Shown piece after piece: positions 15,802 through 23,957 of a DNA stretch of 53,599 nt. How positions within the stretch are numbered: position 1 is the first letter of the stretch; the number at the start of each line of letters is the position of its first letter. Position numbers and translations under genes: made by a program. This DNA comes from Corynebacterium sp. (lineage in GTDB: Bacteria; Actinomycetota; Actinomycetes; Mycobacteriales; Mycobacteriaceae): NCBI RefSeq assembly GCF_022712275.1, contig NZ_JALAGU010000045.1, positions 1 to 53,599 on the forward strand, in the 5' to 3' direction. The notes below the pieces were generated by a model. It made no database searches, was not told the DNA's origin, and was given only the letters and a program-made list of their open reading frames with translations.

Positions 15802-17262
15802 TCAGAAGAGCGTCAGCGGCGCTTCGTGCTTTCGCGTCTGAGAGCGTCGCGCCTCGGTACCCCGAAGCAGTTTTCTGCGCAGTCCTTCACGCCACATCCG
15901 CTCCCGCTCCATCCGAGACCACACACGACCAGCCGAGGTGACCTCACGGTCTTCCAGCCTCTCCTCGACCTCCGTATCCGACACCATCACGACGGTGTGC
16001 TCGATACCCAACCGGCTCAGAACCTCATGGCTGACCCGCATTGCTTCGTTGGGGGTAGAGGCCTTCGCGAGTGCCTCTACCACTTCCAGGCGCACCTCGA
16101 CGTTGCTCTGCACCTTCCTCCACTGCTCAGGAGCCACTTCAGCCACGGTCCAGGACTCCACCTGGTCCTCACCAGCCTCCACGAGTTCTTCATCGGTCAG
16201 GTCCGCAATGCCGAGCGTGTCTTTCGCGCCCTGGGACCAGGTCATCTGACGTCGACCGCGCGACCCCTTCTCCCACTCATGCCAGAGCGCCACGTCCTCC
16301 TTTGCGGGGGTCTGACCTGCATGCCGAGCCTCCCCGATGTCCACGAGAATCTGGAACGGGGTTCGACTAGACCTCCTTCGACCAATCTTGCCGAGACCAC
16401 CGGACATCTCCGCACCGAGGCTCTCCGCTGTAACCCCCTTTGCCACGTAGGAGGCGATATTCTCCGCGTCCTGGGTTGTCGCAGCCTGGCGAAGATCGAC
16501 CCCATGCTTGTCTGAGGGGGCAGCCAGCCCTTTACGCTCAGCAGCCGCTGACCAGCGACCGAAGAGCCTCTGGCGGAGCTGCACAAGTTCGAGGCCTCCG
16601 AGCCGACGAGTAGTCAGTAGTAGAGCGTGGATATGGACGTGCCACCCGTGTATACCGTGCGTAACCTCGACAGACCGCACCCAGTGCTCAATGCCGAAGT
16701 TGACCTTGTCCCCCTGGGACCGGGCACCACCACGCCACGCCGCCGTACCCGTTACACCACGCCAGCAGTACGAGAGGGCATCCCACAGAGTCTTGAGTGC
16801 CTGCCCCTTCCGATGCCGGAGTGTGAGTGTCAGGAAAATAACGCTGTGACCGGGCGTTTTCGTCCAGTTCTGGATCGCCGTCGTCGTCTCCGCTGTGCGT
16901 AGTCCCTGGATGCTCGCCGCTGACACCGGAGAGCCCCACACCGAGTGACTGTCCTGAAGAGACGCCCAGCGGGCCGACCCCTCACCACGCCACTGCACAA
17001 TCGCGTTCGCAGCACCCGGAGCACGCCAACGGTGACAGCCGGCAAGCGTCTTATTCTTGGTGACCGACCACATTGCCTCCTGAGCTAGCCACAGACCTCG
17101 GCGGTACTCACCGTCGGTGACCTGCTGCTGCTCTTCTATTTCAGTGGTACCAAGGCGGCGCTTCGCGCCGCGTCCGGTTGTCGCCGGGGACCCGGAGGAC
17201 TCTCGGGTAGAGCGGTGTCCTGTCGGACCGCTAGAGTGGGGGCGTGCGGGCATCGGCCGCAT
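15802..17262 (-). CDS. Rolling-circle replication initiator (HUH endonuclease), RepSA-like
   Basis: This 486-residue Rep carries a metal-binding H-x-H motif in HGWHVHIHALLL (about residue 210) and a downstream IASYVAKG whose Tyr (about 269) is the likely nicking residue. Motif 1 is FLTLTLRH near 150. The C-terminal half has RTPFQILVDIGEA and W-x-E-W-E-K-G-S-R-G-R-R, typical of actinomycete plasmid and AICE initiators. It would nick a double-strand origin to start rolling-circle copying of the excised circle. The first 100 residues are low-complexity and the true start could be an internal ATG such as MWSVTKNKTL. Confidence 0.88.
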   Translation of the reverse strand: MRPMPARPHSSGPTGHRSTRESSGSPATTGRGAKRRLGTTEIEEQQQVTDGEYRRGLWLAQEAMWSVTKNKTLAGCHRWRAPGAANAIVQWRGEGSARWASLQDSHSVWGSPVSAASIQGLRTAETTTAIQNWTKTPGHSVIFLTLTLRHRKGQALKTLWDALSYCWRGVTGTAAWRGGARSQGDKVNFGIEHWVRSVEVTHGIHGWHVHIHALLLTTRRLGGLELVQLRQRLFGRWSAAAERKGLAAPSDKHGVDLRQAATTQDAENIASYVAKGVTAESLGAEMSGGLGKIGRRRSSRTPFQILVDIGEARHAGQTPAKEDVALWHEWEKGSRGRRQMTWSQGAKDTLGIADLTDEELVEAGEDQVESWTVAEVAPEQWRKVQSNVEVRLEVVEALAKASTPNEAMRVSHEVLSRLGIEHTVVMVSDTEVEERLEDREVTSAGRVWSRMERERMWREGLRRKLLRGTEARRSQTRKHEAPLTLF

Positions 17263-17329
17263 ATCGCATCTCGTTTCAGTTCGAGATGCTGCTCGGGTGG
17301 TCTGTGGTAGGTCCGCCCTGGAGCCAAGT

Positions 17330-17392
17330 GGCCCCGATTACGCCTAGTTCGCGTAGTCGGGGCACTTTTACGTCCTACTGGACGTGCCCCAG
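17330..17392. repeat. Two mutually exclusive hairpins upstream of rep
   Basis: Hairpin A pairs CCCCGA/TCGGGG and ACGC/GCGT (17332-17362) around CTAGTTC. Hairpin B pairs ACGTCC/GGACGT (17370-17385), and its outer arms GGGGCAC (17359-17365) and GTGCCCC (17384-17390) compete with A for the same GGGG. They lie between the rep start and attR, where the double-strand origin or integrase arm sites of such an element would be expected. Confidence 0.55.
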
Positions 17393-17404
17393 GAGACTCA
17401 GAAT

Positions 17405-17452
17405 GGACTCATAATCCGTTGGTCGCGGGTTCGAGCCCCGCTGGCCCCACCA
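17405..17452 (+). repeat. attR: orphan 3' half of the CAU tRNA
   Basis: These 48 bp repeat the anticodon-to-CCA part of the tRNA at 9962-10038 with two changes (17425 G for C, 17441 C for G), which keep the T-stem pair. No 5' half precedes it, so it is not a functional tRNA. The original tRNA terminator follows 6 bp later. Confidence 0.9.
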
Positions 17453-17457
17453 GCCGA

Positions 17458-17493
17458 GGGGGCGTCCTCCGCCACAGTGCGGAGGACGCCCCC
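17458..17493 (+). terminator. Original terminator of the CAU tRNA, stranded by the insertion
   Basis: A perfect 15-bp stem (GGGGGCGTCCTCCGC and its complement) around CACAGT is followed by C/T-rich CCTCTTC. It sits 6 bp past the displaced tRNA CCA, 7.4 kb from the functional tRNA. Confidence 0.88.
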
Positions 17494-17642
17494 CTCTTCG
17501 CGTCCCGACCCGGTGAAGGCCACCCCCCACAATCCCATGCACATTTCTTCCCGAAACACCACAACTGAACCCGGCCTCACCGTAGACCCCCGGGAAACAA
17601 CGGATAGACGTTGCTCACTACAGCAGGGAGACCAGCACGCAA

Positions 17643-18442
17643 GTCGGCATCTCCGCACAGTTGTCACCACTCGGACTCGCCGTGATCATGGTGGGCATCG
17701 GCCTCAGCCCTCACATCCACGCAGTTCAGAGGCAGCGTCAGCTCGACCGCCACCGTCACCTGGGGAATCGCCGGTCAGGTGGTGGTCGTCCCTCTGATCG
17801 CCCTGGCACCCGCCCCTCATCCTCAATCTCTCGCCCGTCCTCGCGGTCGGACTCATGCTCTTGGCCGCGGCCCCCGGTGGAGTCACCACCAACCTCTTCA
17901 CCTATCTGGCCAAGAGCAACGTCCCGCTGTCGATCGTGCTCACCGTCATCGCCCCGATCCTCGTGATGGCCACCATGCCCCTGTGGGTATGGATCACCGT
18001 GCGACTCTTCGAGGACACACCGGGGACGTCGGCGTCATCACCGTTTCGCCGGGTGGGGCCATCGGCACGGTCATCAAGGCGAAGGCGCCGGACGTCGCCG
18101 CCCGGCTCGAGAAGATCATCGCCGTCATCGGTGTCGTCGTGCTGGTGGGCGTGTTCACCTTCCTGATCATCGACCTCGGCGACAAACTCGGACCGCTGCT
18201 GAAGGTCATCGCTGAAGGACATCGGATTGGCCGTCCTCATCTTCAACGCTCTGGTCATGACCACCGGATGGATCGTCGGCGCACTGCTGAAGCGGCCCGT
18301 GGAGGACAAGATCGCCCTGTCCGTGATCAGCTCCACGGAGATCGCCGCCCCGGCCAGACTCTTCAGCGTCACGATGTACATCTTCGGAGTCGGCCTGGTC
18401 ATCTGGCGTCATCTGGCGTCATCTGGCGTCGGCGCACACTGA
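17643..18442 (+). pseudogene. Decayed sodium/bile-acid symporter family (BASS) gene
   Basis: Fragments of one BASS-type transporter occur in order but in changing frames: LSPLGLAVIMVGIGLS, then WGIAGQVVVVPLIALAPA, then LMLLAAAPGGVTTNLFTYLA (the family's signature), then AIGTVIKAKAPDVAARLEKI with FTFLIIDLGDK, and finally VLIFNALVMTTGWIVGALL with ISSTEIAAPARLFSV. At least four frameshifts separate them and the N terminus is missing. It cannot make a working transporter. It starts about 190 bp beyond attR. Between 17494 and 17642 I see nothing. Confidence 0.88.
18401..18430 (+). repeat. Three tandem copies of a 10-bp unit in the pseudogene tail
   Basis: ATCTGGCGTC occurs three times head to tail (with GTC before it), near the 3' end of the BASS pseudogene. 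The unit length is not a multiple of three, so copy-number changes shift frame. Confidence 0.9.
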
Positions 18443-18571
18443 AGAACACAACCCCGCCGGTGACCCGGGACCTGGATGACCCGGACGACACAGCTCCGGC
18501 GGTTGCCCGGCCTGACCAGGCATCTCGCAGTTTCTCCTGCGGAACTTCGAACCCGGGTTTAATCTCTTTTC

Positions 18572-20620
18572 ATGCCTGAAAACGTCTCGCGTCGAAGCGT
18601 CCTCGCCGGCATGGCCTTGGCCGGTGGCACCGTCCTGTGGAGTTCCCGCTTCCCGGGCTTCTCCCCCACCGCTGCCGCCGAATCTCCCGGGAGTTCAGGC
18701 GATGCAGGGATCGATGTCGGCCTTGGTATCGCAGACACCACCGGTGAGCCCCTGGGCGCCGGTATGGACGGCTACGCGGTCGCCGAACAGACCACCGCAG
18801 GCATCCGCCAACGGCTGTTCTCCCGGGCCGTCATCTACGTCGACGGGTCCACCGGGGACCGGGTCTGCATGGTCACCGTCGATACGCCGCTGATGTTCCA
18901 GTCTGTCTTCCTCGAGGTCGTCCGGCGCCTGCAGCAGACCTACGGTGACACCTACCGGGCGGACAATGTCGTCCTGCAGGCCACCCACACCCACGTCGGT
19001 CCGGGCGGACGCTCCGGGCACGCCATGGTCGACCTGGTCTCCATGGGCTTCCGTCCGGTGACTTTCGAGGCCCAGGTCACCGGCATCGTCCGCTCGATCA
19101 TCCGCGCTCACGACACCGTCGGCCCGGCCGAGCTCACGCTCACCAGCACCGAGCTGGACGAGGTCGGCGCGAACCGCTCGCACCTCGCCTTCGAGCGCAA
19201 TCCGCAGGAGGACAAGGACGCCAACCCCGGCGGTATCGACCGCACCTCCGTGACCCTCCACATCACGCGCAACGGTTCCGCGGTCGGGCTGGTGAACTGG
19301 TACTCCGTCCACGGCACCGCGTTCGGCCCTGAGATCCACCATATCTCCGGCGACAACAAGGGCTACGCCGCCTGGTCGGTGGAGACCGATGCCGGGGTGG
19401 ACCACCGCAGCCTCGATAACGCCCCGTTCATCGCCGTCTTCGCCCAGGGCACGCCCGGCGATATCACCCCGAACATGGGCCTGGTCCCCCACTCCGGTCC
19501 CGGTGGCGCCGACGAGAAGGCCAGCGCACGGATCCTCGGCGAACGTCAGGCGTCCGCCACGACGTCCACCGGCGGCACCCGCGTGGAGGGCTCCGGAGTC
19601 GCCGGACGGGCGCAGTGGGTCGACATGGACCGCGTCCAGGTCGACGGGAAGTGGACGCCGGACGGTAAGCCCGGCGCGACGGGCCCGGCGGTCCTGGGGT
19701 CCGCCTTCGCCGCGTCGAGCCAGGAGGACGGCGGCGGCCTGGATTTCGACATCGGGTTCAACGAGGGCGAGCGCGGCGGGTCGCCGTGGGTGCACCAGCT
19801 CAACCAGATCGCGCCGATCCCCGAGGACGTCCGCAAGGTCCACGAACCCAAGGACATGCTCCTGCCGATGGGCTACGTCGACGGGATGATCCAGCAGCGC
19901 CACATCTTCAGCGTGTGGCGCATCGGTGGACTGGTCGTGGTCTCCCTGGGCTTCGAGCCGACAATCACCGCAGGACGCCGCATCCGGCAGACCGTGGGGT
20001 CCGCGATGGGTGTGCCGGAGAACGGCGTGGTCGTGCAGGGCTACAGCTGCGGGTACGGCCACTACATGACTACCCCGGAGGAGTACCTGCAGCAGGACTA
20101 CGAGGGTGGTGCGACCGCCTTCGGCCGCTACACCCTGCCCGCGGCACTGCAGACCGTCGACCGGCTGGCCCGGGCCCTGTCCTCTGACGAGAAAGTCGAT
20201 ACCGGGCAGCCGGCCGGGGATCTCACCGGCGTCATCCCGGACTCCCCCGCAGCGCTGGCGCCGCCGGACATCGAGTGGCCGGGACGACGCTTCGGCGACG
20301 TACTTTCCGGTGGGGGTGACGTGTCGCGAGGTGAGACAGCATCCGTGGTCTTCGCCGGAGCGAACCCGAACAACAATGTCCGCCTGGAGGACGGCTACCT
20401 TCTGGTCACCAAGGCCGACGGGACAGTCGTGGCCGACGACTCGTCCTGGTCGACCCTGCTCACTTTCGCCCGCGATGTCAGCGGGGTGCGCACCACGGTC
20501 GACTGGGACACCTCAGGGGCCGAGCCCGGCGACTATCTGGTCAAGCTTCGCGGGGACGCCAGAGGCGTCACCGGTCAGGTGACACCTTTCGAAGGCACTG
20601 CCGCGGTGCGGGTGGTGTAG
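18572..20620 (+). CDS. Secreted neutral/alkaline ceramidase
   Basis: This 682-residue enzyme hydrolyses the amide bond of ceramide to sphingosine and fatty acid. A twin-arginine signal (SRRSVLAGMALAGGT) exports it. The family's metal site is seen in QATHTHVGPGGRSGH and the nearby NWYSVHGTAFG. The nucleophile loop reads FAQGTPGDITPNMGL, with Thr299 where ceramidases usually show Ser (G-D-x-S-P-N). The C-terminal 150 residues form the immunoglobulin-like domain typical of the family. There is no ribosome site; TTTAAT lies 8 nt before the ATG, fitting a leaderless message. Confidence 0.93.
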   Translation: MPENVSRRSVLAGMALAGGTVLWSSRFPGFSPTAAAESPGSSGDAGIDVGLGIADTTGEPLGAGMDGYAVAEQTTAGIRQRLFSRAVIYVDGSTGDRVCMVTVDTPLMFQSVFLEVVRRLQQTYGDTYRADNVVLQATHTHVGPGGRSGHAMVDLVSMGFRPVTFEAQVTGIVRSIIRAHDTVGPAELTLTSTELDEVGANRSHLAFERNPQEDKDANPGGIDRTSVTLHITRNGSAVGLVNWYSVHGTAFGPEIHHISGDNKGYAAWSVETDAGVDHRSLDNAPFIAVFAQGTPGDITPNMGLVPHSGPGGADEKASARILGERQASATTSTGGTRVEGSGVAGRAQWVDMDRVQVDGKWTPDGKPGATGPAVLGSAFAASSQEDGGGLDFDIGFNEGERGGSPWVHQLNQIAPIPEDVRKVHEPKDMLLPMGYVDGMIQQRHIFSVWRIGGLVVVSLGFEPTITAGRRIRQTVGSAMGVPENGVVVQGYSCGYGHYMTTPEEYLQQDYEGGATAFGRYTLPAALQTVDRLARALSSDEKVDTGQPAGDLTGVIPDSPAALAPPDIEWPGRRFGDVLSGGGDVSRGETASVVFAGANPNNNVRLEDGYLLVTKADGTVVADDSSWSTLLTFARDVSGVRTTVDWDTSGAEPGDYLVKLRGDARGVTGQVTPFEGTAAVRVV

Positions 20621-20732
20621 CGGTCGAACGTCCGTTCACCCCTGGAACCACCCCTGTCCTGCCCGCGCACTAGATTCTTCTCCGGTTGACCCCCGATGGC
20701 GAGGTCGACACCCACACGACTGAGGAGAACCT

Positions 20733-21608
20733 ATGACATCCCGCCTGTCCGCGCTCATCGGCGCGGTGATCCTGACCGGCGCACTTGCCGCCGGCTGTAC
20801 CTCCGACGATTCCGGCGACGTTGGAGAATCCACCACGTCCACCACCGAATCGATTCCCGGCATGGGCACTCCGGTCAAGGGCGACGGCGCCACCGTGACT
20901 GTCAACGCGGCCTACGAGACGGACACCATCCGGCAGTACACGGACGGTTCCTGGACCACCGGGCAGGAGCGTCCGTCTGAGGAAGTGACAGCCAGGGACA
21001 AAGGCAAGTTCGTCGTCGTCGAGACCACCGTCACCAATGACACGAACCGCGACATGGACCTGACCTGCCGCAGTACCGGTGGATATGTGGATGCGGTACT
21101 CCAGACCGACCGCGAAGCCCTCTACCAGCCCATAAAGAGTCTCTACGAGATCCCGGGAAACCCCGCATGCAACGCTGACCTCGGATCCGGGTTCGACAGT
21201 GAGATGACCTGGATCTTCGAGATCCCGGAAGACCGTGAGGCGCTCTCCTTCAACTTCCTCTCGAACACCTCTGACGGGGAAGACACCGCCTTCATCCGCC
21301 TCGACAAGCTCGGCGAGAAGCCCTCCACGACCGCCAAGGAACCGGAGCCCACTGATGCGCCGGATGCAGCCGCCGTCGAGCCGGAGGCCGACGCCTACAC
21401 CCCGGAGGCCCAGCCGACGCCGGAGGTCGAGCAGTATGACCCGGACCCCGTGATCGGCTTCACCGGTGCCCCGAGCGTGGATTCCCCGCACGTGCTCGAC
21501 AAGGAGATCTCCAGCTGTGGCGACCCGTCGATCCATGAAACGGGCACCACGTTCTTCACCGACGGCACCTCAGGTTGGACCTCCACCTGCGCCGCGCAGA
21601 TGGGTTAG
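20733..21608 (+). CDS. DUF4352-like exported lipoprotein
   Basis: This 291-residue protein has a lipobox signal (ALAAGC, Cys at about 22) and so is lipid-anchored to the outside of the membrane. Residues about 50-195 form a beta-sandwich resembling the DUF4352/telokin-like domain (GKFVVVETTVTNDTNRDMDL). A Pro/Glu-rich linker (about 200-235) leads to a C-terminal stretch with two cysteines (SSCGDPSIHE, STCAAQ), probably disulfide bonded. A ribosome site GAGGAG lies 9 nt upstream. The role is unknown; it follows the ceramidase at 112 bp with its own promoter-like TAGATT. Confidence 0.85.
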   Translation: MTSRLSALIGAVILTGALAAGCTSDDSGDVGESTTSTTESIPGMGTPVKGDGATVTVNAAYETDTIRQYTDGSWTTGQERPSEEVTARDKGKFVVVETTVTNDTNRDMDLTCRSTGGYVDAVLQTDREALYQPIKSLYEIPGNPACNADLGSGFDSEMTWIFEIPEDREALSFNFLSNTSDGEDTAFIRLDKLGEKPSTTAKEPEPTDAPDAAAVEPEADAYTPEAQPTPEVEQYDPDPVIGFTGAPSVDSPHVLDKEISSCGDPSIHETGTTFFTDGTSGWTSTCAAQMG

Positions 21609-21617
21609 GGTTCTGCC

Positions 21618-22001
21618 CTACTTCACCAGCCGCGCGACGGCTGCGGAGACCTCGTCGAGTTTCTCCACGGCCTCGTCCCCACCCTGCTGCGCGGCGTGGA
21701 GCACGCAGTGCTGCATGTGGTCGTCGAGCAGCGCCAGGGCCACGCCCTTGAGCGCGGACTGCACCGCGGAGATCTGGGTGAGGACGTCGATGCAGTACTC
21801 GTCCTCGTCGACCATGCGGTGTACCCCACGCACCTGGCCCTCGATCCGCTTGAGCCGGGCGAGGTAGCGTTTCTTCTCCGGCGTGTACCCGTTCTCCGCG
21901 GGCTCACTGGAGCATCCGCACCCGCAGCCGCCCACGGGATTCCCCGTGGCCGATGCTGCGAGGAGGTCAATGTCCTGAAGGTTCATGTCGCCGGTAGCCA
22001 T
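21618..22001 (-). CDS. csoR: CsoR-family copper-sensing repressor
   Basis: This 127-residue all-helical DUF156 protein has the copper triad Cys68, His93 and Cys97 in the same spacing (25 and 4) as C36-H61-C65 of M. tuberculosis CsoR, with the conserved QISAVQSALKGVALALLDDH helix. An N-terminal extension carries a Cys26-Gly-Cys28-Gly-Cys30 cluster. It would release DNA on binding Cu(I). The start at 22001 is fixed by a leaderless promoter 7 nt upstream. It converges on the lipoprotein gene and no copper ATPase lies nearby, so other targets are elsewhere. Confidence 0.9.
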   Translation of the reverse strand: MATGDMNLQDIDLLAASATGNPVGGCGCGCSSEPAENGYTPEKKRYLARLKRIEGQVRGVHRMVDEDEYCIDVLTQISAVQSALKGVALALLDDHMQHCVLHAAQQGGDEAVEKLDEVSAAVARLVK

Positions 22002-22008
22002 GTACCGA

Positions 22009-22037
22009 TATATACCCCCATGGGGTATCAGTGACAA
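22009..22037 (-). promoter_or_regulatory. csoR promoter with CsoR operator in the spacer
   Basis: On the minus strand -35 TTGTCA (22037-22032), a 17-bp spacer and -10 TATATA (22014-22009) precede the csoR ATG by 7 nt. The spacer contains ATACCCCATGGGGGTAT (22028-22012), a GC-core dyad of the kind bound by CsoR-family repressors. Bound repressor would block RNA polymerase, which implies autoregulation. Confidence 0.85.
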
Positions 22038-22046
22038 CCGGCGTTC

Positions 22047-22691
22047 CTAGTGACCCCGGGCAATCCATTCCTCGAGGTGCGGTGCTTCAGCGCCGATCGA
22101 GGTGACGTCCCCGTGGCCCGTGTAGACCTCGGTGTCGCCCGGCAGGGTCAGCAGCGACCCCTTGATCGAGTCGATGATGGTGCCGAAGTCACTGAACGAC
22201 CGGCCCGTCGCACCGGGTCCACCGGCGAAGAGGGTGTCGCCGCTGAGCAGCACCTTAGCCTCCGGCAGATACAGGCAGCAGGATCCCGGCGAGTGCCCGG
22301 GTGTGTTGATGACCCGCAGTGTAGTGCCCGCGACGGAGAACTTCTCCCCGTCAGCCAGGTCAGCGTGGCCGACCCCCGGATGGGTCTCGTCCCACAGCAT
22401 CTGGTCGCCGGGGTGGACGTAGATCTGCGTGTCCAGCCGCTCGGCCAGTTCCGGGGCCACGGTGATGTGGTCGTTGTGTGCGTGAGTGCAGATCACCCCA
22501 CGGACCTTCCGACCGTCGACGGCGTTGACGATGGCGTCGGCGTCATGGGCGGCGTCCACGACAATCACCTCGTCGTCGTCACCGACGATCCAGATATTGT
22601 TGTCGACTTCCCACTGACCGCCGTCGAGAGCGAAGACGCCGTGGGTGACGACGCGGTCGATGCGCAGGCCGGACTCTGACGCGGTACTCAC
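22047..22691 (-). CDS. Metallo-beta-lactamase-fold hydrolase linked to mscR
   Basis: This 214-residue MBL-fold protein has the dinuclear metal motif THAHNDHI (H-x-H-x-D-H), INTPGHSPGSCCLY and LLSGDTLF. It overlaps the mycothiol-dependent dehydrogenase by 4 nt, an arrangement conserved in actinobacteria. Its likely job is hydrolysing the S-formyl-mycothiol or related thioester produced by that enzyme, by analogy with glyoxalase-II-type enzymes. That is inference from context. Confidence 0.87.
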   Translation of the reverse strand: MSTASESGLRIDRVVTHGVFALDGGQWEVDNNIWIVGDDDEVIVVDAAHDADAIVNAVDGRKVRGVICTHAHNDHITVAPELAERLDTQIYVHPGDQMLWDETHPGVGHADLADGEKFSVAGTTLRVINTPGHSPGSCCLYLPEAKVLLSGDTLFAGGPGATGRSFSDFGTIIDSIKGSLLTLPGDTEVYTGHGDVTSIGAEAPHLEEWIARGH

Positions 22692-23806
22692 AGTTCCACC
22701 ACCGACCGCAGGACCTTGCCGGCCTTCATCGTCTCGAAGGCCTCCTCAACGGCGTCGATGCTGATCCGCTCATCGACGAAGTCACCCAGTGGGAAGCGTC
22801 CCTGCAGGTAGAGGTCGGTGTAGAGCGGGAAGTCCCGCTCTGGCAGGCAGTCGCCGTACCAGGCGGACTTCAGCGAGCCGCCACGTCCGAAGACATCGGG
22901 CAGCGGGAGGTTGAGCTCCATGCCCGGCGTCGGCACACCGACGAGAACCACGCGTCCTGCCAGATCGCGCAGGTAGAAAGCCTGATTGTAGGTGGCGGGC
23001 ACGCCCACGGCGTCCACCACGACATCGGTGCCGATACCACCGCAGATCTCGTAGACGGCCTGTACGACCGGCTGGTCCTCGCCCTCGGCGGAGGCATCGC
23101 CCGGCAGGGACGCGGAGTTGATGACATGTGTGGCGCCGAACTCCTTCGCCCGCTCGAGCTTCTCGTCGGAGACGTCGATGGCGATGATGGTTGTCGCCCC
23201 GGCCAGCTTCGCGCCGGCGACGGCGGCCATGCCCACGCCACCACAGCCGATGACGGCGACGGACTCGCCGCGCCTGATCTCGCCGGTGTTCACCGCGGCA
23301 CCGAGGCCGGCCATGACGCCACAGCCCAGCAGCCCGACGGCGGAGGGGTCAGCCTCCGGGTTGACCTTGGTGCACTGCCCCTCGTGGACGATGGTCTTCT
23401 CGATGAAGGCGCCGATACCGAGCGCGGCCTCCAGCTCGGTGCCGTCAGCCAGGGTCATCGGCTGCGAGGCGTTGAACGTGGCGAAGCAGTACTTCGGCTC
23501 GCCCTTCTTGCAGGCGCGACACTCGCCGCAGACCGCGCGCCAGTTGAGCACGACGAAGTCCCCCACCTCCACGTGGGAGACCCCGGAACCGACGGTCTCG
23601 ACGATGCCGGCAGCCTCATGTCCGAGCAGGTAGGGGTAGTTGTCGCCGATGCCGCCGTTGCGGTACGCGAGGTCGGTGTGGCAGACGCCGCAGCTCTGGA
23701 TCCTCACGATGACGTCGTGTGCGCCGGGGTCGGGGACGACGACGTCCACAAGTTCGACGGCAGCGTTCTTCTCACGGGCGATAACGCCCTTGACGGTGGT
23801 GCTCAC
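22688..23806 (-). CDS. mscR: S-(hydroxymethyl)mycothiol dehydrogenase
   Basis: This 372-residue class III zinc alcohol dehydrogenase has catalytic zinc ligands in SCGVCHTDLA and LGHEAAGIVE, a structural zinc lobe CGECRACKKGEPKYC, and a Rossmann motif GCGGVGMAAVAG. It oxidises the adduct of formaldehyde and mycothiol with NAD+. The same fold also acts as S-nitrosomycothiol reductase. It is the first gene of a two-gene operon with the MBL hydrolase. The upstream region to 23958 is a 151-bp divergent intergenic. Confidence 0.92.
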   Translation of the reverse strand: MSTTVKGVIAREKNAAVELVDVVVPDPGAHDVIVRIQSCGVCHTDLAYRNGGIGDNYPYLLGHEAAGIVETVGSGVSHVEVGDFVVLNWRAVCGECRACKKGEPKYCFATFNASQPMTLADGTELEAALGIGAFIEKTIVHEGQCTKVNPEADPSAVGLLGCGVMAGLGAAVNTGEIRRGESVAVIGCGGVGMAAVAGAKLAGATTIIAIDVSDEKLERAKEFGATHVINSASLPGDASAEGEDQPVVQAVYEICGGIGTDVVVDAVGVPATYNQAFYLRDLAGRVVLVGVPTPGMELNLPLPDVFGRGGSLKSAWYGDCLPERDFPLYTDLYLQGRFPLGDFVDERISIDAVEEAFETMKAGKVLRSVVEL

Positions 23807-23957
23807 GGGTGATCGGGTCCTCTCTCAGGGGTGGTGCGGGATCGTTTTCAGCAACGTTCACTGACAGTAAACCGTGATTCACGGTCTGCCGCCACTCAAG
23901 GAACCAGATTACCGGCGAAGCCCGTGACGTGTCCGCCACTGCGATAGGGTGGACGCC

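Larger units (their letters stand above)
9991..17452. mobile_element. Compact AICE-like integrative element in a CAU tRNA gene
   Basis: The element is bounded by a 48-bp imperfect direct repeat of the tRNA 3' half, with the complete tRNA at the left and an orphan 3' half at the right. All its genes run on the minus strand: rep (HUH type), five small unknown genes, an FtsK/TraB-like translocase, xis and int, with int next to the tRNA. This is the minimal gene set of actinomycete integrative and conjugative elements, which replicate by rolling circle and transfer double-stranded DNA with one translocase. No phage structural gene, relaxase, resistance gene or obvious cargo is visible. The repeat pair marks both ends, so it looks complete. 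Confidence 0.88.

Noticed and set aside
17405..17452. A second functional CAU tRNA gene
   Set aside because: Only the anticodon-to-CCA half is present; the acceptor 5' strand and D arm are missing, so it is an attachment-site remnant.
18401..18430. CRISPR array from the tandem 10-bp repeats here and at 26321-26350
   Set aside because: Units are 10 bp with no spacers between them and no cas genes exist in the window.
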